This document shows, in pieces, positions 8,341 through 18,700 of a DNA stretch of 64,000 nucleotides. The position numbers and the translations under genes were made by a program. Origin of the DNA: RGIG5050 sp045636065 (GTDB lineage Bacteria > Verrucomicrobiota > Kiritimatiellia > RFP12 > UBA1067); the NCBI GenBank assembly GCA_045636065.1, contig JAZTWW010000015.1, forward strand, positions 1-64,000, in the 5' to 3' direction. The stretch's first letter is position 1, and each line of letters starts with the position of its first letter. Below the pieces are notes generated by a model that searched no databases, had not been told where the DNA came from, and saw only the letters and a program-made list of their open reading frames with translations.

Positions 8341-8919
8341 ATGGCAGAAGAACTGCAGTCGTTGCTAGAGAGAATCCAGAAGGATGGCGTTGACAAGGCC
8401 AACGCCGAAGCCGCAGAGATCGTCGCCAAGGCAAAGGCCGAGGCGGCGGCCATCGTCAAGAAGGCGAAAGAGGAGGCAGCCGAATCTTCGGCGGCAGCCA
8501 AGGCGGAGGCCGAAGCCGGCGCGAAGCGCGCCGAGGCCACGATCCGCCAGGCCGCGCGCGATACGATCCTCAGCGTCGAGGCGGCCGTCACGAAGATGCT
8601 GGAGGGCCTGCTCGCGAAGGATGTCGAGGCCGCCCTGGCAACGCCTGCACAGGTCGCGCCGCTCGCGCTCGCCGCGATCACCGTCCTCGGCGATCCCACG
8701 GCAGAGGTCGCCGCCAACGCTCCTCTCGCCGCAGCGCTCAAGAGCCAGCTTGCCGCCGCCGCCAAGAAGGGCGTCAAGATCGTCACCGACGAATCGATCC
8801 AGAGCGGATTCTCCGTGAGGCTCGACGGCGGCAGGGTCGAGCACGACTTCACCGGGGATGCCGTCGTAGCGGCCCTCTCAAAGCGCCTCAGGCCGCAGCT
8901 TGCGGCCCTTCTAAAGTGA
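8341..8919 (+). CDS. V/A-type ATPase subunit E (peripheral stalk)
   Basis: A 192-aa stalk subunit linking the catalytic head to the membrane part of a rotary ATPase. The first two-thirds of the N-terminal half is a long Ala/Lys/Glu-rich helix (AEAAEIVAKAKAEAAAIVKK), as expected for subunit E; the C-terminal part is globular and ends near KRLRPQLAALL. Start chosen at 8341 behind the GGAGGTG site. First gene of the ATPase operon E - DUF2764-like - A - B. Confidence 0.85.
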   Translation: MAEELQSLLERIQKDGVDKANAEAAEIVAKAKAEAAAIVKKAKEEAAESSAAAKAEAEAGAKRAEATIRQAARDTILSVEAAVTKMLEGLLAKDVEAALATPAQVAPLALAAITVLGDPTAEVAANAPLAAALKSQLAAAAKKGVKIVTDESIQSGFSVRLDGGRVEHDFTGDAVVAALSKRLRPQLAALLK

Positions 8920-8933
8920 AGCGGTAGACTGAA

Positions 8934-9443
8934 ATGGCTGCCGACTATCTGATTTCAAGCCTTCCCCCCGTTTCGTTCGACGCTCCCGCGCCGATGACGG
9001 TGGAGGCATTCGATGCGAAATGCGTCGAGCATATCGGCGCACCCGCATTGGAGGCGATGCCGGAGCTCGCGGCCGAATGGAACGACCTCAAGACCCAGAT
9101 CATGAACGCAATCGCCGCCGAGCGCGCCAAGGCCCGCGGAGTAGATGCGTCGCGCTGGCTGAGGCCCGTCGAAGGCTGTTCGATCTTCTGGCGCACGCGC
9201 GCCCAGGCCGCGATGCAGGAGAAGGATCCCGTAAAGCGCGATGCGATGATAGACCGCATCCTCTGGGATGCCGCAGGCGAGCTCGTTCCGGCGTCTTCGC
9301 CGCTCTCGGCCGCCGCCGCGCTGACGTACAGGGTGCGCCTTGAAATCGCGGCGCGCCGCGAGAGGATCTCCACCGAGGAAGGCAACAGCGTTTTCAACAA
9401 TCTCGTCGCCGCAGCCGAGAATGCGGCGGGCACAAAGGAATGA
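8934..9443 (+). CDS. DUF2764-like V-ATPase-associated protein
   Basis: A 169-aa soluble protein, 14 nt after subunit E and 4 nt before subunit A. In PVC and Bacteroidetes V-ATPase operons this slot holds a DUF2764 protein, thought to stand in for stalk subunit C. The N-terminus (YLISSLPPVSF) fits that family, whose members open with a Y-x-I-x-S-L-P pattern. The rest is mainly helical, with Trp-containing segments and no enzymatic motif. The assignment rests mostly on position plus the N-terminal motif. Confidence 0.7.
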   Translation: MAADYLISSLPPVSFDAPAPMTVEAFDAKCVEHIGAPALEAMPELAAEWNDLKTQIMNAIAAERAKARGVDASRWLRPVEGCSIFWRTRAQAAMQEKDPVKRDAMIDRILWDAAGELVPASSPLSAAAALTYRVRLEIAARRERISTEEGNSVFNNLVAAAENAAGTKE

Positions 9444-9447
9444 CCAC

Positions 9448-11196
9448 ATGACGACAACCGGTAAAATCGTCGGCGTAAACGGCAACATGATCACCGTGAA
9501 GTTCAACGGAGCGGTGGCGCAGAATGAAGTCGGATACGCCGTTTTGGGCGACAAGCGCCTCATGGCCGAAATCGTTCGCGTCAGGGGAGACCTCTGCGAC
9601 ATGCAGGTGTTCGATTCCACGACGCAGCTCTCCGTCGGCGACGCGGTGGAGTTCGAAGGCGAGCTTCTCGCCGTCGAGCTGGGGCCGGGCATCCTGACGC
9701 AGGTGTACGACGGGCTTCAGAACCCGCTAGCCGAACTTGCGAAGGAGGCCAGGAAGATTTCCAAGGATGCCGAGTACTTCCTTCAGCGCGGCATGTACCT
9801 CAAGGGGCTCGACCGCGAGAAGACGTGGGGCTTCACGCCTACGGCGAAGCCGGGCGATCGCATCACCGCCGGCGAGGCCGTCGGTTTCGTCAAGGAAGGC
9901 ATCTTCGACCACCGCATAATGGTTCCGTTCCGCCTACAGGGCGCGTATACGGTAAAGAGCGTTGCCCCCAAAGGCGAATACACGGTTGAGGATGTCGTAG
10001 CCGTCATAACCGGGCCCGACGGGAAGGATGTCGAGGTCAGGATGTACCAGCGCTGGCCCGTCAAGGTGCCGATCAAGGCGTACGTCGAAAGGCTCGCCCC
10101 CACGGAGACGCTCACCACGAGCGTAAGGACGATCGATACGTTCTTCCCCGTCGCGGTAGGCGGCACGTACTGCATCCCCGGGCCGTTCGGCGCGGGCAAG
10201 ACGGTCCTTCAGCAGACCACGGCCCGCTACGCCGAGGTCGACATCGTCATATCCGCGGCGTGCGGCGAGCGCGCCGGCGAAGTCGTCGAAACCCTGAAGG
10301 AGTTCCCCGAGCTTATCGACCCCAAGACGGGCCGCTCGCTCATGGAGCGCACGTGCATCATCTGCAACACCTCCTCGATGCCTGTCGCGAGCCGTGAAGC
10401 GTCCGTGTATACGGCCGTGACGCTCGCCGAGTACTACAGGCAGATGGGCCTCAATGTCCTCGTCCTCGCAGACTCCACGTCCCGCTGGGCGCAGGCCATG
10501 CGCGAACTTTCCGGCCGCCTTGAGGAGATCCCCGGCGAAGAGGCGTTCCCGGCGTACCTCGAAAGCCGCATCGCTGCGTTCTACGAGCGCGCCGGCCGCG
10601 TCAGGCTCAAGGACGGCTCGATCGGCTCCGTCACGATCGGCGGAACGGTTTCGCCGGCGGGCGGCAACTTCGACGAGCCCGTCACGCAGGCCACGCTCAA
10701 GGTCGTCGGCGGCTTCCACGGCTTGAGCCGCGCCCGTTCCGACGCCCGCCGCTATCCGGCCATCGACCCTCTCGAGTCCTGGAGCAAGTACCCCAGCGTC
10801 ATCGAGCAGGCGCGCGTCGAGAAGGCGCGCACGCTTCTGAGGAAGGGCAACGAGGTCGGCCAGATGATGAAGGTCGTCGGCGAGGAAGGCACGAGCCTTG
10901 CGGACTTCACCGACTACCTGAAGAGCGAATTCCTCGATGCCGTCTACCTGCAGCAGAACGCGTTCTCCGATGTCGACGCCTCGACTCCGAAGGCGCGCCA
11001 GCAGGTGATGTTCGACGTCGTCGAAAAGACGCTCTTCACAGACTACAAGTTTGAGGACAAGGATGCTACGCGCAAGTTCTTCATGGGGCTTCAGCAGGCG
11101 TTCATCGACTGGAACAACGTAAAGAGCGACGATCCCGCCTTCGAGGACGGGAAGAATGCGCTCATCGCGAAGATTGAGGAGGCCGCCCGTGTTTGA
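9448..11196 (+). CDS. atpA: V/A-type ATPase catalytic subunit A
   Basis: ATP-hydrolysing/synthesising subunit of the rotary V/A-ATPase head, working with subunit B. 582 aa, normal for the family. The N-terminal barrel (GKIVGVNGNMITV) is followed by a long non-homologous insert, the Walker A loop GPFGAGKT (about residues 242-249), and the ADSTSRWAQAMRE segment typical of A subunits. The ATG at 9448 begins the barrel domain; earlier in-frame starts run back into the upstream gene and lack family similarity. Its stop overlaps the GTG start of subunit B. Confidence 0.95.
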   Translation: MTTTGKIVGVNGNMITVKFNGAVAQNEVGYAVLGDKRLMAEIVRVRGDLCDMQVFDSTTQLSVGDAVEFEGELLAVELGPGILTQVYDGLQNPLAELAKEARKISKDAEYFLQRGMYLKGLDREKTWGFTPTAKPGDRITAGEAVGFVKEGIFDHRIMVPFRLQGAYTVKSVAPKGEYTVEDVVAVITGPDGKDVEVRMYQRWPVKVPIKAYVERLAPTETLTTSVRTIDTFFPVAVGGTYCIPGPFGAGKTVLQQTTARYAEVDIVISAACGERAGEVVETLKEFPELIDPKTGRSLMERTCIICNTSSMPVASREASVYTAVTLAEYYRQMGLNVLVLADSTSRWAQAMRELSGRLEEIPGEEAFPAYLESRIAAFYERAGRVRLKDGSIGSVTIGGTVSPAGGNFDEPVTQATLKVVGGFHGLSRARSDARRYPAIDPLESWSKYPSVIEQARVEKARTLLRKGNEVGQMMKVVGEEGTSLADFTDYLKSEFLDAVYLQQNAFSDVDASTPKARQQVMFDVVEKTLFTDYKFEDKDATRKFFMGLQQAFIDWNNVKSDDPAFEDGKNALIAKIEEAARV

Positions 11197-12490
11197 TTCC
11201 AAAGTCTACCACAAGATCGACGCACTCTCCGGTTCAGTTGCCACATTGAGGGCCGAGGGGGTCAAGTACAACGAGATCGCCGAGGTCGAGAGCCGCGCGG
11301 GAACTTCCCTTGCGCAGGTCATCAAGCTCGACGGCCCCAACGTCACGATCCAGATCTTCGCCGGCGCAAGAGGCGTCGACACGAGCGCCAAGGTGCGCTT
11401 CCTCGGGGACACGATGAAGATCCCGTTCGGCGACGAGCTTCTCGGACGCGCGTTCACGGGAGCTGGCGAGCCGCGCGACGGCGGCCCGAGGCTCGACTCG
11501 AACAAGGTCCCGATCGGCCAGCCTTCGGTCAACCCCGCCAAGCGCATCATGCCCAACCGCATGGTCCGCACGAACATCCCGATGATCGACCTCTTCAACT
11601 CGCTCGTCGTTTCGCAGAAGCTCCCGATCTTCGCCCGCGCAGGCGAGCCGTACAACGAGCTTCTCGCGCGCATCGCGATGCAGGCGAGCAGCGATGTGAT
11701 CATCCTCGGCGGAATGGGACTTAAGTACGACGACTACCTTACCTTCCGCGACACGCTCGACAAGTCGGGCGCTCTCTCGCGTACGGTGATGTTCGTCCAC
11801 ACCGCGGCCGACCCGACGGTCGAGTGCAAGCTCGTTCCTGACGTGTCGCTTGCCGTCGCCGAGCAGTTCGCCTTGAAGGGCAAGGACGTCCTTGTGCTTT
11901 TGACGGACATGACGTGCTTCGCCGACGCCATGAAGGAGATCGCCATCACCATGGAGCAGATCCCCTCGAACCGCGGCTATCCGGGCGACCTCTACTCACA
12001 GCTCGCATCGCGCTACGAGAAGGCCGTGGACTTCGACGGCGCCGGTTCCATCACGATCCTCGCGGTGACGACGATGCCGGGCGACGACGTGACGCACCCC
12101 GTGCCCGACAACACGGGCTACATCACCGAGGGCCAGTTCTACCTCCGCAACGGGCGCATCGAGCCGTTCGGCTCCCTCTCGCGTCTCAAGCAGCAGGTCA
12201 ACAAGAACACGCGCGAAGACCATCGCACGATCATGGACGCTCTGATCAAGCTCTACGCCTCCTACAAGGAGACCGTGGAGAAGCAGTCCATGGGCTTCAG
12301 GATGAGCGCGTGGGACCAGAAGCTCCTCAAGTACGGCGCGGCGTTCGAGAAGAACATGATGGACCTTTCCGTCAACATCACCCTCGAAGACGCGCTTGAT
12401 CTCGGGTGGAAGATTCTTGCCGACTGTTTCGACAGAAGCGAGGTGGGCATACCCTCCAAGCTCTCAGACAAGTTCTGGCCGAAAGGATGA
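11189..12490 (+). CDS. atpB: V/A-type ATPase regulatory subunit B
   Basis: Non-catalytic nucleotide-binding subunit alternating with subunit A in the head. 433 aa. The P-loop is degenerate, as is normal for B: the region reads LPIFARAGEPYNELL. SNRGYPGDLYSQLASRYEKA and PDNTGYITEGQ are classical B-subunit sequences. GTG 11189 is the probable start: AGGAGG (11177-11182) precedes it by 6 nt and it overlaps the end of subunit A by 8 nt. Subunits D, I and K, usually next in such operons, do not follow; an exported protein begins instead. Confidence 0.94.
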   Translation: MFDSKVYHKIDALSGSVATLRAEGVKYNEIAEVESRAGTSLAQVIKLDGPNVTIQIFAGARGVDTSAKVRFLGDTMKIPFGDELLGRAFTGAGEPRDGGPRLDSNKVPIGQPSVNPAKRIMPNRMVRTNIPMIDLFNSLVVSQKLPIFARAGEPYNELLARIAMQASSDVIILGGMGLKYDDYLTFRDTLDKSGALSRTVMFVHTAADPTVECKLVPDVSLAVAEQFALKGKDVLVLLTDMTCFADAMKEIAITMEQIPSNRGYPGDLYSQLASRYEKAVDFDGAGSITILAVTTMPGDDVTHPVPDNTGYITEGQFYLRNGRIEPFGSLSRLKQQVNKNTREDHRTIMDALIKLYASYKETVEKQSMGFRMSAWDQKLLKYGAAFEKNMMDLSVNITLEDALDLGWKILADCFDRSEVGIPSKLSDKFWPKG

Positions 12491-12498
12491 ATGGAGTT

Positions 12499-15400
12499 AT
12501 GGAAGTGAAGATCGTTTCACTCGTTGCGGCCGCAGTTGCATCTGCGGCCGCTTGCGCTTTTGAGTTGGGGGACAAGGTCTACTCGCTCTACGAAGGCAAA
12601 GACCAGGGCTATCAGGAGAAGACGCTCTGGCGCGACGCCGACGCCGCCATCGTATACGAGGGCGAATACGCGATGATTCCCGTCGAGGGGGTCACGAAAG
12701 ACGATGTCATAACGCCCGTCGTCGTATACGGCGGGGCAGGCGCCTCGAATCTCGGCTCGCCGGTCGTATGGAACGACTACTACGTCTTCCAGAAGGTGAA
12801 CATGATCTCGAAGGCCGGCTGGCGCGAATCGGAGGACGGCCGCTTCAGGACGTATTACGACCCGAACGCGCGCAAGCCCGTCTTCTACAGATGGCCCACG
12901 GAGCTTTGGGCGACAGGCGCTGTCGACAACCGTGTATGGATAGGCGTCCCCGTTAGGCGCTCCGCCGATGGGGGGCTGAGCCCCACGTTCAGGGTTGGGA
13001 TATCCGGCACCGACCAGTACACGAGAACCATATACATCAACAGGACCGACGCTCTCGTCCAGCAGAATTCCGCTTTCACGCCCGAGGGCGTGTTCGGGCT
13101 TTCCGTAAGCGGATACTCGAAGCTCCAGCCCTCTGTGAACCATGCAGGCGACAGGCTCGAGGACGAGACGCGCGACTGGAGGTTTGTCGGACACAGCAGC
13201 TCCGACAACATCAAGCTTTCCATAGGCCTGCCATCGGCAGGCGAACTCGTCGTTCCCGGCTACGACGGCGAGATAGCCTATACTGTAAGTTCCGTCGTGA
13301 GGCAGTATGGACTTTACAAGAACGATGCAGGATGGGGGAGGCCCGCATTGTGGCTAAGGTCAACTGGTGCCACCAGGGTCACCTTGACTGTGCTTGCGCA
13401 TCTTGTCGACTTTGACGGGCTCTGGTTCTACCCCTCGGGGAAGCGTTCCGTCGCGGTGCGCTGCGAATTGAAGCACAAGAGGCCCACAGACGGCGGCGGC
13501 ACGGTCGATGAACTTCCCGCCACCGTCACGGGAACTGGCGTATACGAAGAGGGGAGCAAGGTCACTATTTCCGTAACGCCTTACCCGGGCGCGGAGCTGG
13601 TCGGCTGGGAGCTTCCAGCCGGCGTAACGAGGACCATCGGCGGCCCTGCAACGGATTGCAGCTTCACCGTTCCCGCGAGCGTCTGCGGCGAGGCGTCGGA
13701 TCACAAGGTCATAACCGTAAGGCCGATATGGAGATCGAGGATTGCGGCATTCACGCTCCCGCAGCCTGCGGGCTATGGATCCGTTACGGGATGCGGCGAC
13801 TTCCTGCCCGACGCTGACATGACGAATTCCGTCAAATCGCTCGTGAAGGGCAAGTCGGTCCTTTCGTTCTACGATGTGGGTAATGCCGCCTACATCGAGT
13901 CGGTCGAGGGGGCCAAGGTCATCTACAGATTCAGGAACGGAGGCTCGGGAACGGTCGCCTCGACCATAAACGCCTTTTTCGGCGACAGCCCGCTTCTCAC
14001 CGTCGCGGTAGACGACGATTCGCACGGAAGCGCAACCCCGAAGCCCGGCCGCTACGAGGCGGGCTCGACACTCACGCTCAAGGCGACCGCAAAGAGGGGT
14101 TGGGCGCATACCTCGTGGAAGAGGGGCGATGAGCTTCTTTCGATAACGCCGTCCTTCCAGTATACGACAGGCGTCACGGATGAGACGGTTACGGCGCATT
14201 TCATCTCTACGGAGGATGATGTCCTTCACGGCATATCCCTCAAGGGCGCTGAGCCGGAGCCGGTAAACGCGGGCGAGGCCACGGAAATCTCCTTCTGGGT
14301 GGACAGCCTTTCGCAGCCAAAGGTCACCGTAAAGGGGCTCCCGACGGGCCTCAAGGCGACGCTCGCCGTCCGTGAATCCCCGTGGAAGGACAGCATCTGG
14401 GCGCCTGATCCGTCAGATCCCCTGGCGGATGTGCCGGACCTCTACCATGCGCTCGTCATTTCGGGGACGCCCACAAAGCCCGGGGTGTATGATGTTACTG
14501 CCTCGATCACAAGCGCCTCCGTGAAGACGCCTGTCGTGGAGCATTTCACGGTCAAGGTGGCGAACTTCACAAGTCCGTACATCTACGGTCTCGATCCCGC
14601 CTTCGACGCATACGGCCTTACGGCAGGCGTCACGTTGGACGGAACGGAAATCCAGTTCGTCTCCGAGTACGGATGGACCGTTTCCGTAACGGGGCTGCCG
14701 ACGGGACTCAAGTACAACGCGAAGACTGGCCTTATAACCGGTACGGCCACGAGGAGCGGCACATACACCGTCACCTTCACGGCGAAGAATGGCCGCGAAA
14801 AGACCGTAGCCTCCATAACAGTCACCGTCGCCGCGATCGATGCCGGTGCGGCCGGCACGTTCAACGGCCTTCTGAAAGACGGCGATGGGGCCGTCGTCGG
14901 AAGCGTCACGGCAAGTGCGACGGCGCAGGGGCGCGTGACTTTGAAGGCCATGACGCCCGCAGGCACCAAGAGCTTCAGCGCAACGGGGTGGGACTCGCTC
15001 AATGGTGGCGTATACTCCAAGGCTTTCGCCATCAAGGGCGCGAGCGCGGCGATCACAGTCGATCCGGCCGCCGCCGCTGACGCGATGCAGCTTTCGGGCG
15101 AGTGCATCCTCGCCGATGGCGCTCCTGCGGTTTCAATCTCCGCGCAGCGCAACCCGTTCGGCAAGACTGGGAAGGTCTACGAAAACCCCGATGCCGTCGC
15201 GCTTGCAAATACGCTTGCGGGAACTTATGCGTTCGACCTTTTGGAGACCGCCCCAGATCAGTGGGAGCTCGTAGAGCCCGCGAATCCGAAGAAGCCCGAG
15301 CTCAAGCTTACCGTAACGAAGACGACTGGAGCCGTCAAGGTTTCTGGCAAGGTTGGCGGAAGGAGTGTAAGCGCAAGCGGCGTACTCCAGCTTGACGGTA

Positions 15401-15522
15401 CGGGCGCAAAAGTGTCGCTCGCGGCGGTGGCGTTGAGGAAGGGTGTGACGGCGATAACGGTCGAGTTCACGTCCGAGGGCCTTGTCGCCCCGGGCGCGAG
15501 CGCCGTATGGAAGCCGATGTGA
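12499..15522 (+). CDS. Large exported protein with InlB-like and putative Ig (He_PIG) repeats
   Basis: About 1007 aa. The N-terminus (VKIVSLVAAAVASAAACAFE) is a signal peptide, cleaved around ACA-FE. The middle holds bacterial surface repeats of the InlB-B type: two segments ending in alpha/beta cores rich in G-Y-E-x-G-S, near residues 340-420 and 490-570. Two He_PIG-type domains follow, marked by GLPTGLKA and GLPTGLKYNAKTGLITGT. The last 200 residues are Gly/Ala/Ser-rich beta repeats. Predicted surface or extracellular adhesin-like protein; no catalytic motif seen. The start is ambiguous: ATG 12487 overlaps the atpB stop, while GTG 12505 has GGAG 8 nt upstream. Confidence 0.75.
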   Translation: MEVKIVSLVAAAVASAAACAFELGDKVYSLYEGKDQGYQEKTLWRDADAAIVYEGEYAMIPVEGVTKDDVITPVVVYGGAGASNLGSPVVWNDYYVFQKVNMISKAGWRESEDGRFRTYYDPNARKPVFYRWPTELWATGAVDNRVWIGVPVRRSADGGLSPTFRVGISGTDQYTRTIYINRTDALVQQNSAFTPEGVFGLSVSGYSKLQPSVNHAGDRLEDETRDWRFVGHSSSDNIKLSIGLPSAGELVVPGYDGEIAYTVSSVVRQYGLYKNDAGWGRPALWLRSTGATRVTLTVLAHLVDFDGLWFYPSGKRSVAVRCELKHKRPTDGGGTVDELPATVTGTGVYEEGSKVTISVTPYPGAELVGWELPAGVTRTIGGPATDCSFTVPASVCGEASDHKVITVRPIWRSRIAAFTLPQPAGYGSVTGCGDFLPDADMTNSVKSLVKGKSVLSFYDVGNAAYIESVEGAKVIYRFRNGGSGTVASTINAFFGDSPLLTVAVDDDSHGSATPKPGRYEAGSTLTLKATAKRGWAHTSWKRGDELLSITPSFQYTTGVTDETVTAHFISTEDDVLHGISLKGAEPEPVNAGEATEISFWVDSLSQPKVTVKGLPTGLKATLAVRESPWKDSIWAPDPSDPLADVPDLYHALVISGTPTKPGVYDVTASITSASVKTPVVEHFTVKVANFTSPYIYGLDPAFDAYGLTAGVTLDGTEIQFVSEYGWTVSVTGLPTGLKYNAKTGLITGTATRSGTYTVTFTAKNGREKTVASITVTVAAIDAGAAGTFNGLLKDGDGAVVGSVTASATAQGRVTLKAMTPAGTKSFSATGWDSLNGGVYSKAFAIKGASAAITVDPAAAADAMQLSGECILADGAPAVSISAQRNPFGKTGKVYENPDAVALANTLAGTYAFDLLETAPDQWELVEPANPKKPELKLTVTKTTGAVKVSGKVGGRSVSASGVLQLDGTGAKVSLAAVALRKGVTAITVEFTSEGLVAPGASAVWKPM

Positions 15523-15680
15523 TGCAGTTTCATGCGAAGCGGGAAGGGACGGTCGCCCGGCTTGAGACGAGCGAGTACGACAGCAATGCGTGGAGCCTTT
15601 TCCTCATAAACCGCCACGAGGTGCGTACGTCGTGCTTCATCCTGAAGCCCGTCGCCCCCCTAGCGGCTCCCGCCGAGTAA
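15522..15680 (+). CDS. Possible 52-aa protein of unknown function
   Basis: A small open frame starting on a TGATG overlap with the preceding surface-protein stop, which would allow translational coupling. It begins MQFHAKREGTVARLETSEYD, continues with a hydrophobic/aromatic SNAWSLFLINRHEV segment and ends in a Pro/Ala-rich tail at a TAA 27 nt before the next gene. No signal peptide or known motif. It fills a spacer in which nothing else was seen, but could be chance open sequence. Confidence 0.35.
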   Translation: MQFHAKREGTVARLETSEYDSNAWSLFLINRHEVRTSCFILKPVAPLAAPAE

Positions 15681-15706
15681 CGGCGGATGAAAGGATTTTA
15701 GACACA

Positions 15707-18700
15707 GTGAAAAAAACGATACTTGCGGCCATAGCTTTCGCTTCGGCCTTTACGGCGTTCCCCAACGGCGAGGTGCCGTTCCGCGGGGTTGTGGAAGGGT
15801 ACTACGGGCGTGCATGGGGCACCGAGGGGCGCATCTCCATGCTCGAGTTCATGGGCAGGAATGGCCTTAACACGTTCATCTACGGCCCCAAGGACGATCC
15901 ATACCACCATCAAAGATGGCGCGAGCCGTACCCCGCCGAGGAGATGGCCGGCTTCAGGAGGCTTCTCGACTGTGCGCGGAAGAACAAGGTGAAGCTGTAC
16001 TGGGCGATCCATCTCGGCGGAAGCTTCAATGGCGCAGACAAGGCGGACTGGGCGGCCCTTTTCCGCAAGCTCGGTCTCATGTACGACGCGGGCTTTAGAG
16101 CCTTCGCCGTCTTCTTCGACGACTTCGGCGGGGCGGACGCCGCGCTGCACGCCGAGATATGCAACCGCATCGTGCGCGATTTCCTTTCGAAGCGCAAAGG
16201 GTGCGAGCCTCTTGTCATGTGCCCCAACGTCTACTGGGGATCGGGCCATCCGTACCACCGTACGCTCGGCGAAAGGCTTGATGGAAGGGTCATGGTCATG
16301 TGGACAGGCGCGGGGATCTGCTCTGACATACGCGCCAGCGACGTGGAGCGCATAACGAAGGACCTTAGGAGGCCGCCTTTCATATGGTGGAACTGGCCCG
16401 TCAACGACTACTGCCGCTCGGCGCTCCTTCTGGGGCGGGCATACGGGCTTGAGCCAGCGCCTATAGCCGGAATCGTCGCCAACCCGATGGAGAACTGCGA
16501 GGCTAGCAAGATAGCGCTCTACGGCTTTGCGAAGTGGTGCGCGGATCCGAAGGGCTTCGATTCTCTCAAATGCTGGAACGAGACCTTCGATGCGCTCTAT
16601 CCCGATCCCGAGATAGCGCGTGCGATGCGCGTTTTTGCCGAGCACAATTCCGACCAGGGCCCGAACGTCCACCGCTACCGCCGCGAGGAGAGCGTCTCGG
16701 CTAAAGCGCTCTGCGAAAAGGCTTCAGGCGAGCTTTCAAGGGACGGGCGAGTCTCGGCGATTACCGCCATGGAGCTTGCAAAGCTTTTCTCCAAGGTGTA
16801 CCACGCCTCTAAGACTCTTGGTGCAAAGCTCCCGAAGGGCAGGTACGACCTCGGCTGGGAGATCGAGGGCTGGGTCGAGAACGAGGAGTTCCTCATGGGG
16901 CAGGGTATGTTGGCCCTCAAGCTCTCTGCGGCAAATGCCGTAGAGGAGGCGACGCCCTACCTTGCGCTTCTAAGCAGGATACGCGAAGACGACAAGGCGT
17001 CCGCCGCACGGCACTGCAGGAAATTCGCGGAGGCGACGTTTGCGGCCGACCGCAAGAACGTCAAGCGCCCCGTGGCGTCGGCGCGCGAGCTGCGCCCGCT
17101 CGTCGACAGCCTGCTTTCCTCGGCGCTCGGGAGGCTCTACAAGATGAAATACTCGCGCGAGGCCCCTCACGCCGAGACCGTGCGCGCGTTCTCATCCGCC
17201 AAGGCTCTCTCCTCGCCGACAGCATCGCGCGACGGCAAGTATGCGGGGCTCGCCCGTATCATGGAGCCTATCGAGATTGCGCCAGACGAGTCGTTCGGCA
17301 TTTCCGTTCCCGGGACGTGGACCACGGACTACTTCCACGCGAGGCTCGGGTGCGCGGAGGCTGTTTCAGGCGGTGCGATAGAGGTTTCGCAGGACGGCGA
17401 GACGTGGTACAGGCTTGAGTCGTTCGACAAGGGCACCGAAATGCAGGCGAGGATAGATCCGGACGACGGCTGGCGCCATGCGCGCTACCGCAATGTGTCT
17501 GACGCCCCCGTGAAGGTCAAGATCGAGCTTTTCAAGTTCGATATCGCCGATGCCGACGATCCCATGGACGCGGTAATCAAGGAGCTCCTTACGGAAGGGA
17601 TCGCCGTTAGGCTCGCCCCGGACGGCACGAACGACATGACAAGCGCGCTTCTCGACGCTGTTTCCCGAGGCGGGAAGGTCACCCTCGCCGCCGGAACGTA
17701 CCACTTCTACGCCGAGAACGCCCGCAAGATGCGGATATACATCTCGAACCACGACCAGCCCATGCCGCGCCGCGTGCAGCTGCCCATATGCGGCGTTGAC
17801 GGGCTTTCCCTCTCCGGCGAGGGCGAAGGCGCGAAGTTCATTTTCCACGGCGAGGCGACGGGCATTCTTGTGATGGATTCGTCCAATGTGAAGATCTCAG
17901 GGATCTCGCTCGACTGGGCCGAGCCTCCGATAGGCGAGGCTCGCATAAAGGGGTTCAGCTCGCCGGGAGTTCCGTCCATCGAGTGGATCGTTGAAGGGTG
18001 CGACGGCAAAGCCTCGGCGAGGATGCTCTGGGACGGGGAGACGCGTTCGATAAAGCCGGGAACCGGCGACTGGTTCGACATCGCCAAGGCGAAAGTTGGG
18101 GATGTCATATCATACCGCACTTGGCTTAGGCCGTCGCCTGCAATATGCCTCTACCGCGCCTCAGGCGTGAAGTTCGAGGATGTGGTCATACACTCCGCGC
18201 ACGGAATGGGGCTTCTCGCGCAGCGCTCCAAGGATATCGAATGGCGCGGGGGCGGCGTCTATCCGAGAAGCGGATGCTTCTGCTCCACAAAGGCGGACGC
18301 CACGCATTTCTCGAACTGCCGCGGGCGCATCTCCGTCACCGGGGCGCGCTTCGAGGGGATGATGGACGATGCGATAAACGTCCATTCTACGTGCCTTCGC
18401 ATAGAGAAGAAGCTTGCCGCAAACAGGATCCGCTGCCGCTACGTGCACGATCAGGCGATCGGGTTCGAGACGTTCGCGCCAGGCGAGACGCTCAGGTTCA
18501 TACGCGCAGCGACGCTTGAGAACGGGCCCGTCGCGAAGGTGGTGGCGGTGGATCCTCAAAGCGAGAGGCTCGTCGATCTCACTCTCGACGATGCGGGGGC
18601 CGCGGCGCTCGCCGGATACGCCGAGGGCGATGCCGTCGAGAACGCCGACTGGCAGCCGTCGGTCGTTTTCTCGTCCAATACCGTACGCAACAACAGGGCC

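Noticed and set aside
12406..12498. An upstream-extended start for the Ig-like surface protein
   Set aside because: The extension lies inside atpB in another frame and would bury the signal peptide.
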